64,000 nt of DNA from NCBI RefSeq assembly GCF_029962835.1, contig NC_080575.1, positions 41,082,336 to 41,146,335 of the forward strand. Reading direction: 5' to 3'. The stretch is from Magnolia sinica (lineage: Eukaryota > Streptophyta > Magnoliopsida > Magnoliales > Magnoliaceae). Shown here piece after piece: positions 1 to 9,995 of this stretch. The notes beneath the pieces were generated by a model. The model saw only the letters and a program-made list of their open reading frames with translations. It had not been told where the DNA came from and ran no database searches. Made by a program: the position numbers and the translations under genes. Position 1 is the first letter of the stretch. Each line of letters starts with the position of its first letter.

Positions 1-2
1 TC

Positions 3-968
3 CTTCCTATGCTTGAAGCTGTAGGTTGGATTAACTTATTACATTGGGGTGGGCCTGCATACCGGTCCATTGTCCAATCCATGTTTACATGTATTAGTGC
101 ATTTTCACAAGATAATTTAACCTTCCAAATATCCACTAGAGAAGGTCCTTTTGACGTTGATCGTCATTTAATTTCAGCCCTTATGGAAATTCCTGTGAAT
201 GATGAGGGTATTCCAATTCATAACTTAACTGATAAACCCTCAATGTCTGAAAAACGGATGCTCACTAGAGATTTATGCAACATGGATATTCAATGGACTC
301 AAAAAGGGAATGCGCTCCCCGCAAGGTATTTGTTACCCAAGTACAGAATTCTCCACAGAATCTTTGTGTCTAATCTGTATCCTCGTTCGGGTAATAAATC
401 TGACTTGACTTCGTTTATGGTTCGTGTTATCCATGCTATTTCTAATGGTACTCAGATTTGTTTACCATCCTTAATCTGTCATTTCATTCTTCAGTTTCGA
501 CTCCATCCTGGTCATAGTGACATTCCTTTTGCCTATTTTATGACTATATTGGCTACTCATATGTTAGTCGATATGCCAGTTGATGAGGCACCTATCCATC
601 ATCTGATTTTCAACAATACTAATATCAATAAGATGAAGTTGGATCTGCTTCCTGAACAAGGTGGTGGTGGTGGTGGTGGTGGTGGTGGTCCTGAAGAAGC
701 TGGTGTTGACATTAATATGGATGACATTTTTGAGGAACTGGATTCTGACTCAGCAAATGATCTAGATTTTGTACCATCTGATGTTGATGCACGTCTGAGT
801 GCAATAGAGGGTAAAGTTGAGGATATAAATGTAAAGTTGGAAAACATGTCTGTTGCTCATGATTTGCAATTCAAGTACATGCGCAAATATCTTAGGCGCT
901 TAAACAAAGGCATGCACCAACTTGATCCCTCTATTCCTGCTCCGTCATCAAGTTCTAGTTCTGACTAG
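3..968 (+). CDS. Extra ORF of a copia-type LTR element (plant 'putative transposon protein' domain), 5'-partial
   Basis: Open from the window edge, with no stop upstream of the first Met at position 9, to TAG at 966-968; about 320 residues visible. It looks like the plant-specific 'putative plant transposon protein' domain (Transposase_32-like), recognised from memory. Visible landmarks are a block starting HRIFVSNLYPR (near residue 117), a Cys/Pro-rich CLPSLICHFIL block, a run of ten glycines from a (GGT)n tract at 661-690, an acidic stretch, and a C-terminal heptad-like segment (about residues 258-300) before a serine tail. It lies just upstream of a polypurine tract and LTR, the position of the env-like ORF in SIRE/Maximus-type copia elements. 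Its core is clearly related to the ORF at 57733-58965. Function is unknown; an envelope or other accessory role would be speculation. Confidence 0.7.
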   Translation, partial: LPMLEAVGWINLLHWGGPAYRSIVQSMFTCISAFSQDNLTFQISTREGPFDVDRHLISALMEIPVNDEGIPIHNLTDKPSMSEKRMLTRDLCNMDIQWTQKGNALPARYLLPKYRILHRIFVSNLYPRSGNKSDLTSFMVRVIHAISNGTQICLPSLICHFILQFRLHPGHSDIPFAYFMTILATHMLVDMPVDEAPIHHLIFNNTNINKMKLDLLPEQGGGGGGGGGGPEEAGVDINMDDIFEELDSDSANDLDFVPSDVDARLSAIEGKVEDINVKLENMSVAHDLQFKYMRKYLRRLNKGMHQLDPSIPAPSSSSSSD

Positions 969-1332
969 TTTTTATGAGACTTTTGGTATGTAATAACTTT
1001 ATAACTTAGCATTTGACTGACTTTGAGTTTGATATTATCTATGTTTTATGCTTACCTCCTAATGTTTACTCTCATGAATTCCTTTATTTAGTTCTCCTTT
1101 GTCATATTGTGACAAAAGGGGGGAGAATGGTTTGTTCTTAATGTGATTGTGAGAGGAGTAGCATTGGTTATGTTACTCAGGGGGAGTCAAGGGCAGTATC
1201 TGTTTGATCTTGTTGAATGAAAATGGTTGAATGTTGAAACTGGTTGAATATTGAATATTGAATATTGATTTGCAGGTATTAACCAGTTGTTTTACTTTTG
1301 TTTATCTTGGTTATGTGTTTTGTCACTAATTT

Positions 1333-1347
1333 GACAAAGGGGGAGAT
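1333..1347 (+). other. Polypurine tract of copia element
   Basis: The purine run AAAGGGGGAGA followed directly by TTGTAAGTGC is the standard plus-strand priming site next to the 3' LTR of SIRE-type copia elements. A second similar tract (AAAGGGGGGAGA) lies near 1115-1127. Confidence 0.75.
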
Positions 1348-1737
1348 TGTAAGTGCTATAGTTTATATCCCTATCTGTTGTCAAATTTATGGTGCCAAAA
1401 TCACTGTTATGTTATATATAACTTGCATAAGTGAAGCTCTCTCATGGATCAACATTCATGAACAAGCTATGCTCACATCAAGTAAAGCTCACAAGACAAG
1501 ACTCAAGCTGAAGAATACAAGGCAGTTGGTAAAGAACTCAAGACTCTTTCAAGATTGAGCTACATCAAGATTTCAAGATTGATCTACATCAAGACTTCAA
1601 GACTCATACTTCAAGGTCACTTGTTCCTAATGTTTCAATGTCCATACTTCATGATTGAGGTTTGATTGACCATAGGTTGACCTTAGAAGTAGGTCATTTC
1701 GGATACATAAACCGAATGTTTATTTTACATGTGATTG

Positions 1738-2085
1738 GTCTGTTCTTCGACTAGCCTAGGCCTTCTTCGACTAGTCCTAGACTTTCTTCGACCAGTCTAA
1801 GAAATTTCTCGAGCAGTCGTGAGTTTGTTACAAATTACGGATGAAATCTGTTAGGATTCGACTAGTCCAGGAATCTGTTCGACCAGTCGTAGGAACAGTG
1901 TCGACTGCATCTTCGACCAGTCGAACATCTTCGACTCGAATTCCAGCGAAGTTTTTCAGGACCTACGACCAGTCGTAGGAGACCTTCAACCAGTCGTAGA
2001 ACGGTCAGAGCATATCCCGCCGGATTTTTCAAATATCTGTTATTGCTTCGACTAGTCGAAGAGCTCTCTAGACCAGTCGAAGACA
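1738..2085. repeat. Array of near-palindromic TTCGACYAGTCGAA motifs in LTR U3
   Basis: About eleven copies of a 14-16 bp near-palindrome, irregularly spaced. The cleanest copy, 2046-2061, is a perfect 16-bp palindrome CTTCGACTAGTCGAAG. The array ends just upstream of the TATA box, a position typical of LTR enhancer repeats. Confidence 0.75.
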
Positions 2086-2097
2086 CGATCTGCTCAC

Positions 2098-2107
2098 CTA
2101 TAAATAG
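2098..2107 (+). promoter_or_regulatory. LTR TATA box
   Basis: CTATAAATAG, immediately downstream of the palindrome array and about 1.2 kb before the LTR end. It is the likely core promoter of the copia element. Confidence 0.6.
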
Positions 2108-3289
2108 TGCACAAATCTCAGAAGAAATCATCGAATTACTTAATCCATTCAAGCCAATCTTCGTCGAACTTCTGAAAGATAATTCTGTGCTCCATCTAAG
2201 CTAAGTGTGCTTATTTAATATTCTCTTTCCTTAGCTTTATTTTAATTGATTTTGTTTCTTATATTCCAATCTGATTTGATAAGAGGAATTATTATTCCCT
2301 TTCTTTGGAATCAAAATCAATTAAGGCAAGCCCTATTCGGTTTAATTTAAAATCTATTAGAATTAGAACCATTGTAATCGAGTACTGGACATTGAACTTG
2401 GACATTCAATCATCTACTTTGATTTGGTTCTACCGGGCTGCTACAACGAAGGAGATAATCAGGTATTTTACATTTAATTGTAAATCCCTTTCTATTTTGG
2501 TTTCTTTCAAGATTTGCCAGAAAAATCTTGTTGTATTGGTTTTCTGAGGAGAGCCAGGAAAACTCAGAAGTGGAGTTTTTTAATTATGTAAGCCCACATA
2601 CAAAGACACAATTGTAAAGGTTTTGGGTGAACCTGGGAAAACCTATTTTTAGTGAACGCTAATATCCCCTGTGTGAGGATATTAGGAGTGGAGTAGCATT
2701 TTGTGTGGCTGTTGTTTAACAGTTGGTGAACACACAGGCGAACCACTATAATCCCTTGAGTTGTGGTTGAATGATTTATTTTTCTAATCTTTAATTATTT
2801 TTGTGGGATGTATGTATGGTGGTGAATGTTGTAATTATTTAATTCAAGCTTTGTGAGAATGTTGTAATAGCTTAAAATTTATTTTCTGCTATTCCTTTAT
2901 CAGCTTGATTTTCAATTTCATTTGAAAGTTGTTCCAGCAAGGTTGCCCTGCCATTTTTATGGTGTATGGCTGTCCCTAGAACAATACATTTTTTATTACA
3001 AGTTATTTCAATTCAGTTTGTATTTAATTTGGCATTCCTCTTCGATTTGAGATTTGATACAAAGACCTTTCTAGAAATAAGATTGTTCTACCATAAACTC
3101 TGGTTTTTGGTGTAAGGTTGTCCTTAGAACAACGTTTGTATCAACCTCTCAAGATCTGAATTTTGAGGTTATTTTAATTTACTGCATTGTAATTTACTTT
3201 GGCTATCATTTTTTTTTCCACTGTTATAAGTTTTATTTGGCATTGTCCTATTCACTCCCCCTCTAGGACATATAGCTTGGCCTTTTCAA

Positions 3290-4560
3290 ATAGCTCTTGG
3301 TTTTGCATGAATTTTTGAACCGTATCCTCTTAAGGCCTCTTCTGATTTAAAATTTGAGTAAGGGCCTCTTGTGGGTTAGCTGTTTGTCCATTCCTCCAAC
3401 TGAAATTTGGATGATTTCTCCAGTTGGAGCTGTAAGTATTTGAGGTGGGTCTTCTAAAAGGTCTTTAGTAGTTGTTTATAGCATTTGATTGCTCATTAAT
3501 ATCTCTTGAAAAACAGGAATTGTTGGGTGATTTTCAGTTGTATGTATGTTAAAAGCACAAATACCACAAACAACTTTCGCAGCCTTTTCGGGTTCTGCCT
3601 TCTTAAGTTCCATGGCCTCGAATTTTCTTATGAGTTTGGCCACTCTTGCATTTATATCTTCCTCTTTTAACACATAAATTCCTCCCCTTTCCTTTGATTG
3701 AGTAGGCTTAGAAGTGGTATTTCTTGAGAAGGTATCCCATGACTGCGCATTTTTAGTGAGTTTATCAAAATAATCTCATGCATCATCGGCTTCCTTATTC
3801 ATAAATTCCCCATTACACATCATCTTTACAAATTGGCGCAAGGATGAGGTCAATCCTTTATAGAAAAAAGCTCGTTATCCATCATGTTTCATAGTCATGT
3901 TATGGACATGAATTTATGAGATCCTTAAATCGCTCCCAACATTGGAAGAAGGTCTCATCTTCTTTTTGTGCAAAATTCATTATTGCTTTCCTTAAGTTAT
4001 TCGTTTTGTGATATGGGAAGAACTTTTTAAGGAACTCTAGTGTCATCTCAGCCCATGTGTCAATGGACCGTTGTCTAAATTAAGGAATGTAACCGTGACT
4101 TAGCCTTTTCTTTTAAAGAGAAAGGAAATAATTTCAGTCTTACTGTGTCCTTAGACACGTTTGGGAAGTGTAATGTAGATCTTATTTCATCAAACTCTTT
4201 CATATGCAAGTATGAACTTTCATATCTAGTCTATAAAACTTAGGAAAGAGTTAAATCACCCCTGGTTTAACTTCCACAATTCCTGCATTCAATGAAAATA
4301 TCATGCAAAAAGGTGTACTCACCCCCGTCGGTTGTAAATAATCTCGTAGAGTACAAGGCGGGGGTGCGTGATGCTTCTCATTTTCATCCTGGGCTTCCTC
4401 AACTAGGTGCTGAGGTTGATGTGTAGCTATAACTTCTACTGACTTAGAGGATCTTAAGTGGTGTCTAATTCGGTGATGGATAGGCAACCCTTCAACTAAT
4501 CCTCCTTCACTTAAGAGACGGAGAGTGTTATCACGAACCCACTTGGGCATGAAACACTCT
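3290..4560 (-). pseudogene. Decayed Athila gag fragment
   Basis: Reading on - from about 4550, fragments match the intact-looking gag at 17705-19927: MPKWVRDNTLRLLSEGGLV (4550), a TLRDYLQP segment (near 4345), and a zinc-knuckle region with CGICAFNIHTTEN (near 3545-3585). The last zinc-knuckle Cys is replaced by His (ENHP for ENCP). Several stops and frameshifts divide the ORF into pieces at 4251-4550 and 3476-3673, so it cannot make Gag. The left end is cut by the copia insertion. Confidence 0.75.
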
Positions 4561-4818
4561 CAACCCTCAAGTAACTAAACAACTAAAATCTAAGAGAAAG
4601 AAAAACTAAAACAAATAAGAAATCTAAAAAGATAAGACAGAGTTGGAGAGAGGTTACTTGATTAGGGTTGCTATGTTAGGATTCTACAAAACAGAAAAAC
4701 GATGTTAGTCTCTAAAAACAATTTTAGAAAAATCTTAACCTAAAAGCATAGCCAAAAAATAAACCATATTCTTAAACTAATTCTAATACTAATTAATCTC
4801 AGAAAAACGCAGCTGTAG

Positions 4819-4836
4819 TCCCCAGCAATGGTACCA
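4819..4836 (-). other. Decayed tRNA-Asp primer-binding site
   Basis: TCCCCAGCAATGGTACCA on + differs at four positions from TCCCCGGCAACGGCGCCA, the plant tRNA-Asp 3' end seen intact at 20823-20840. The substitutions are of the G-to-A and C-to-T type. It sits six bases from the LTR end. Confidence 0.75.
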
Positions 4837-4842
4837 AAAACC

Positions 4843-6359
4843 TGTTCATAACCCCGAGTGTAGGTCGCAATGTAGTAATAACTTGGTGCGACCGAAGTCG
4901 AATCCACATGGAGTAAACTCGTACGTATTCTAAAAGTAACTGGAAGTAGAACAAGAATAATATTTAAATCTAAATATATAATAAAAGAGAGTAATTGTGA
5001 ATGTGATTTCAATAATTAAAAGGGAACTAGAGCGCCAAGGATCCACTTGTAGCTACCAGGATGCTATCTTACTTGATTCAAGAAATACAATTGGAATTGG
5101 AGTTCTATCTTATCCAATTGGAAGATGGAGCAATTAAACCAAATCTGAACTTCTCATGGACCTAGCCACACGTGAAGGAGTATTGTTACGATTAGAAGGG
5201 ATTCCATCATCCTACCATGCCCAGGAGACGATGGTGAACAACAGGATTTACCAATCTCAAAATGGGAAAAGAAGATATTCAAAGCTATCACAGCATCTAT
5301 TGTAATTTAAGTCACAAAAAATCATAAAAAACTGAAAATATTCCTTAAATTCAAACTAGAAATCAATGAGGTTCTAGAAAAACAAAAATCAAAGCAAGAA
5401 AATCATCCCAACATGCTACAAGCTTCACCTCTTAGCCCTAGTTAAGAGGTTTAGCCAACCATAGACATGATTAGATATAAAACCCTGAAAGAAAACATTA
5501 AAGATAAATAAGGAAGAAAAACTCTTAGGATGCTGCTCCATAATTTGGCTCTGCTTCTCAAAACCTAATTCATGTTTAGATCCCCTCAAACAACCCATAT
5601 TTATAGCCTTTGTCCAACCATCTTTGAAAATCACCTTAAATTTACGTACTCAGCGTAACGCCTTCGATGTCATTGAACAGCCTTCGATGTCATCGAACGT
5701 AACTTGAATCCGGAAGTCGCGCCTTTTTGCATTGCATAATGCCTTTCGCACTGCGTAACTCTTCGTGTCATTGAACAGTCATTCGATGTCGTCGAAGGGT
5801 GTTTAAGTAATCAAAAAATGTATTAAGAGTCTTCCAGCGAGTTGCTCTAAAAATCCACAAAAATCTCGATGTTATCGAATCGCCTTCGATGTCATCAAGT
5901 AGGTCTTCGAGCAATCGAACATGGCTTCGATGTCATCGAAAACTACATCCAATTTATCCAGTAACCAAACTTGATTTTCACGTAATTCTTCAATGTCATC
6001 GACCCGTGCTCGATGTCATCAAACACTGGCTTCGATATCATCGACCAGTGGTCGATGACATAGACAGTGAAGTTCAGATTCTGTGAATTTCTGTACTTTG
6101 CACTTTCAACTTCCTCTCTTCTCCACTTGATTTCCTTGAATCTTGAGGTCTTGAAATCTTCAATCTTGGTCTCCTATGATCTATTCATTGCCTTGGTGAT
6201 TCTTGAGCATCAAATCCATGCTTTTAACATTCTTTTCAATCCAAGCTCTTAAACTCACCTTGCAATACAAAAGTGTATAAAATATACCTAATGAGTGTTA
6301 CCATGTTCATAAAACCAAGATATAAACTAGGAGAAATATGCAATATTTGATGCTCGACA
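4843..6359 (-). mobile_element. 5' LTR of the truncated Athila-type element
   Basis: On the - strand it starts TGTCGAGCATCAAATATTGC (6359) and ends ...GAACA (4843), giving 1517 bp. The lower part (4843 to about 5490) aligns with 20847 to about 21530; the upper part (about 6120-6359) aligns with 12905-13141. It contains an array of TTCGATGTCATCGAA-like motifs. Confidence 0.7.
5655..6060. repeat. Array of near-palindromic TTCGATGTCATCGAA motifs in Athila LTR
   Basis: About a dozen imperfect copies of a 15-bp near-palindrome, for example CTTCGATGTCATCGAA near 5931. It has the same arm sequence (TTCGA...TCGAA) as the array in the copia LTR at 1738-2085 but a different centre. Confidence 0.7.
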
Positions 6360-6573
6360 CGATACATCTTGCCCGAGCCCAACCCATTGTCGGGTTGGTC
6401 ACAGGTCGGTCAGGTTGAACCTGCCCGACTTTTAGCCCTAATGCGGGGTGATGCATCGATCATAAACTCGCAGTCATCTCTCCAATGTTACTTTAATAAT
6501 TATTGATTAAATGGATATGATTAACTAATAGGTGTTATCTTTCAAAGATGATGCCCTACACATGGGGGGTGTT
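6360..6573. other. Intergenic stretch without gene
   Basis: It holds a short G/C-rich inverted-repeat-like segment around 6370-6440 (CCCGAGCCCAACCC / GGTTGAACCTGCCCG) resembling dispersed MITE ends. Nothing else recognisable. Confidence 0.5.
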
Positions 6574-7130
6574 AATTTAAACAGAAGCAGATTGGCTGGT
6601 GTAGCGCACACCACCGACCTGTTTGGTGTGTTGACGTTACCAAGTTTTGTGGGTCCCATCTTAAGGTATGAGTAATATCCAAACCGTCTGTACACTTGGT
6701 GAGCTCATCATAATGTTTGAGCCAAAAAATAACAAAGATCCAAAGATCAAGTGAACCGCACTACAAAAAGCAATGGGAGATTGAATGTCTACCATTGAAA
6801 CCCTTTTAGGTGTCACAGAAATTTTAGATCAATATGATATTTGTTTTTCCTCTTCATCCAAGTCTGTGTAACCTTATGAACAAATTAGATGGAAAATAAA
6901 TGTTATAGTGGTCCCTACGAATGTTTTAACGGTGAAAATCATTATTCCCACTTCTATTTGTGATGTGGTTCACTTGAGTTTTGGATGTGACTCATTTTTG
7001 GGATCAAGAACTAAAATGATCTCTCCAAATGGATGAACGGTGTGGATATAATGAATACATCATTGTGGGACCCATGTAACTTTGATCTCCTTTTAATCGT
7101 TCGTACAACTTGGAGCTTGAGGAGCATTTG

Positions 7131-7458
7131 CGCTAGAGCTGCACATGAACCGAGTTAGCTCGATTAACTCGCTCGACTCAACTCGAAAAAGCTCAATTCG
7201 ACTCAGTTCAAAATTGAGTTTGAGCTGATTTTTTTAGTTCGAAAAAATTTCAAGCCGAGTTTGAGCTTGCGTGAGCTTGACTCGACTTGACTCAGATCGA
7301 ACCTCAACTCGAATTGACTCGGATCGAATCAACTCGTTGACTCGGTTATTTTGATATTCATGTTGCTTGCCAAGTGTTTAATGAAATGACTCAATGAAAC
7401 GCTATTTCGGGTTCATGCATTCTTGGTGAGATTGGCTAGTGGCATGGAAGAAATGGAT

Positions 7459-7539
<81 letters not shown>

Positions 7540-7872
7540 CAAACAAACCCATCTGTATTAGTCCTTCAACATACCTGGCCCTTCAAATGTCGCACAGTAT
7601 TTGATGAAATACATGTATAATGCTACTACTGTTTTGCATTTTGTGAAAAATCGAATGTGCACTCGTGTTTGAGAAAATGTCGCATAGGCTCAAACTCAGC
7701 TCGAACTCGATTTGAACGGGCCTGAGCTGGCCCGAGCTGCTGACCGAACAAGCTGAGTTGGCCAATTAGACTCGAGGACCGAGCCGAGCTGAGGTCGAAG
7801 TGGGGTTAGTTACTGGCCGAGTCGAGTCGAGTTGTGCGAAGCCTGACTCGGTTCAACTCGTGTACGGCTCTA
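7131..7872. mobile_element. hAT-like MITE nested in the Mutator-like element
   Basis: Inverted ends: TAGAGCTGCACATGAACCGAG at the left, and CTCGGTTCAACTCGTGTACGGCTCTA at the right, which reads TAGAGCCGTACACGAGTTGAACCGAG in reverse complement. The interior is rich in GCTCGACTCGA-like words and holds a long (TA)n run. Flanks ATTTGCGC and GTCAGCGC agree in the last four bases and one other, at most a decayed 8-bp duplication. Removing it restores continuity with the related copy at 30,760-30,795 (GAGGAG...CAGCGCT). Confidence 0.5.
7462..7538. repeat. (TA)n microsatellite
   Basis: About 38 uninterrupted TA units inside the nested MITE. Confidence 0.95.
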
Positions 7873-7959
7873 GTCAGCGCTGATCTCCACATGACAAATA
7901 CCCACACCAGCTAGGTTGGAGGTGTGTGGTACACCAGCCAATCAGCTTCCGATTTGAAC

Positions 7960-8239
7960 ATGGCCTTGCCACATTTACAATGTGTATAGATGGAACTATC
8001 ATAGGACTAATCTTTTCACTCCATTTCGTCGCCTGGCTAGTAACTACCCTTTAATTTATTGTCCGGTGTAGTTCACTGGGTAGATGTAGGACCGTGTACG
8101 GGAAGCAACCTGAGTAACACCCAGATCCATATCTCAACTGGCAGACTGAGTGGAGATACCTCGTTTCAACACTGGTCTTGGAATCGATCCCTAGCGGGGG
8201 TGGCTAATATGGAGTGTGTGTACTGACATGCTAACCCAA

Positions 8240-8272
<33 letters not shown>

Positions 8273-8589
8273 TCACCTCAAGAAACCCAGCCAAAAATTC
8301 ACACAATCCATAAGGTGGATGGACCGGCACACTAAGAACTTGTTGAGAGGGACCGCCCACAGGTGATCAGCGTGGGGCTCACCACGTTGGTATTTGTAAT
8401 CATAGCCATTCAAGGATGCGGATTAGCTACTGAACTCGACAGTAGCCACCGTCTCGCTACTGACCTGATGTCACCACATTCTGTGCGCCCCACTGATATA
8501 TGTGTTGTATCCACATCATTCATCAATTTGGAGAGATCATTTTAAAATATGAGGTAGAAAATTAAGTAGATTAAGAGCATAAATGTACC
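7960..8589. other. Intergenic stretch without gene
   Basis: No supported coding sequence. It holds a compound (TA)n(CA)n microsatellite at about 8239-8271 and short GGGGCTCACCACG / GTGCGCCCCACTG words of the dispersed repeat type. Confidence 0.6.
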
Positions 8590-8970
8590 TTACCATAGAA
8601 AACAATAAGGATTGAACGCCCGCCATTAAAAACTTCCAAAGGCCACAGATGTTTCCTATCAAGCTGATATTTGTGTTTTCCCCTATTACATGTGTGTATG
8701 TCTGTGTTAACTTATAAACAGGTTGGATCTCAAATAATCATTACGGTGGGCTCTACGAAGGTTTCAAAGGTAGGCGTCACTCTCCCCTGTTTTCTGCAGT
8801 GGGTCTACTTGATCTTTGGATCTGCCTCATTCTTTGGCTCATGTCCTAATATTATCTCTCCAAATGGATGGACGGTGTGGATACAATGCATACATTATGG
8901 TGGGCCCGCAGAACGTGGTCACTTCATCATGGATACTGGCTACTGTCGGGTTCAGTATCCAATCCGCGTC
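8590..8970. mobile_element. Fragment of the Mutator-like MITE family
   Basis: Shares the order GATTGAACGYCYRCCATT..., ACTTATAAACAGGTTGGAT..., ATTACGGTGGGCTC..., ATCTCTCCAAATGGATGGACGGTGTGGAT with 6770-7070 and 30440-30720. No ends recognised, so it is a truncated copy. Confidence 0.6.
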
Positions 8971-9640
8971 TGCCGTTCAACGCCCGTCTAAGAAAATGGG
9001 CCAGTCCAAAATTAAGACTGTTTTATGACTCGGCTGGGTTATACGAAATTCAAGGGCAGGCGTTCCCACCCATTTTGCTTCCTTTTCTTTGACCCACCTT
9101 AGTCTTGTATCGGTCTTAGATGGACGAATTCGACTCCATTAAACATTATGTGGGCCAGTCTTCCGTACCAACGGCACCTTAATTTATTTGGGACTAGGTA
9201 CTGGATATACGTAGGCCAGTGATGTTTTCTTGAAATCCAACCCGCTACTACATCCCCCTTCAGAAAACTCCTATAGTTGTGCACTTGGCCTGATAAAAAA
9301 AAACTCAAGATGGGCTCAAAAACTAGGAATCCTATTGAGATGGGACACCCACCGTGATCCGTACGGGACCTCACCCTATTGTTTAATTATAATCTAGGCC
9401 GTTCATACCCTTCATCCATTTCAGATGAACGGTCAGAAAAAGGCTCATCCAGTTTGGAGACTCAGGTGGTCCTTCGTGAAAAATTCAAGAGTGGACGTTC
9501 CCTTTTCAGATACATTCTTAATTTAGATCGGGCTGATATTTGGATGTTGAGGGTTTTCTCAGGTGACACATCTGATAGACGGATTGGATGGTGTCGATAC
9601 ATGACGTGGAACCACACCTGCCCCGTAGCACCTTAAGCAT
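8971..9640. other. Intergenic repeat-like DNA upstream of the gene
   Basis: No supported gene. It contains words typical of dispersed non-coding repeats (ATGAACGGTCAG, GGTGGGCCC-like, GGATTGGATGGTGTCGATAC). The short ORFs here on both strands lack family features. Confidence 0.5.
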
Positions 9641-9995
9641 ACGGGACGACCGGTACCAATCCGTATTTTCTAATAAAAGATGGACGTGAAAACAAAATCG
9701 TCGACGACTCGCAAATACGAGAGAGAGACTGGTAGGAGAGAAGTCTCTCTCTTTCTCCTTCCCCTTTCTTCCTCTTCCTTCTCACCAGGTACGCTCTTAA
9801 TTCCTCCTCTTCAAAACCGCCCAAACCTCAATTAATAAACAAAATAAAATAAAATAACCCCAATTAATAAACAAAATAAAATAAAATAAAATAAATCTTA
9901 TTTTCTGGTTCTGTCAATCGCGATTCATCTATTCCTTCACCCCCATTGGATTTCCCATACATACATTCCAATCTCCAATACACCAATATTCTCTC
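9641..9995 (+). promoter_or_regulatory. Probable 5'UTR/proximal promoter of the coiled-coil gene
   Basis: CT/GA-rich leader-like sequence: 9720-9780 has GAGAGAGACT...AGTCTCTCTC, which can fold as a hairpin. It is followed by an imperfect direct duplication of CAATTAATAAACAAAATAAA (9831 and 9864). A CCAAT box lies at 9656. No convincing TATA box was identified, so the start site is unknown. Confidence 0.4.

Larger units (their letters stand above)
1348..3288 (+). mobile_element. 3' LTR of a copia-type (SIRE/Maximus-like) retrotransposon
   Basis: Starts TGTAAGTGC after the polypurine tract and ends at the CA of CCTTTTCA. The 3' part ends with TTCACTCCCCCTCTAGGACA, typical of this copia group. 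The right boundary is supported independently: homology to the gag region of an Athila element (matching about 18645 onward, - strand) begins at about 3290, immediately after the LTR. It contains a palindrome array (U3) and a TATA box at 2098. The rest of the element and its 5' LTR lie left of the window, so the target duplication (expected AATAG, 3289-3293) cannot be checked. Confidence 0.75.
3289..6359 (-). mobile_element. Truncated Athila-type Ty3 retrotransposon (5' half)
   Basis: On the - strand it reads LTR (6359 to 4843), primer-binding site (4836-4819), leader, then a decayed gag running to 3289, where the copia LTR interrupts it. Both the LTR and gag parts are homologous to the larger Athila element at 12905-22000. 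The remainder must lie beyond the copia element, outside the window. Confidence 0.75.
6583..7950. mobile_element. Mutator-like non-autonomous DNA element with a nested insertion
   Basis: The terminal inverted repeats extend over about 50 bp: the left end reads AGAAGCAGATTGGCTGGTGT and the right end, reverse-complemented, GGAAGCTGATTGGCTGGTGT. Flanks AATTTAAAC (6574-6582) and GATTTGAAC (7951-7959) match at 7 of 9 positions, as expected for a worn 9-bp Mutator-type duplication. It has no coding capacity. Related copies occur at about 8590-8970 and 30265-30800. The 3' half is interrupted by the element at 7131-7872. Confidence 0.65.

Noticed and set aside
8671..9374. Several 70-106 aa ORFs upstream of the gene
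   Set aside because: They lie in the MITE fragment and dispersed repeats, and overlap each other in different frames without a conserved product.
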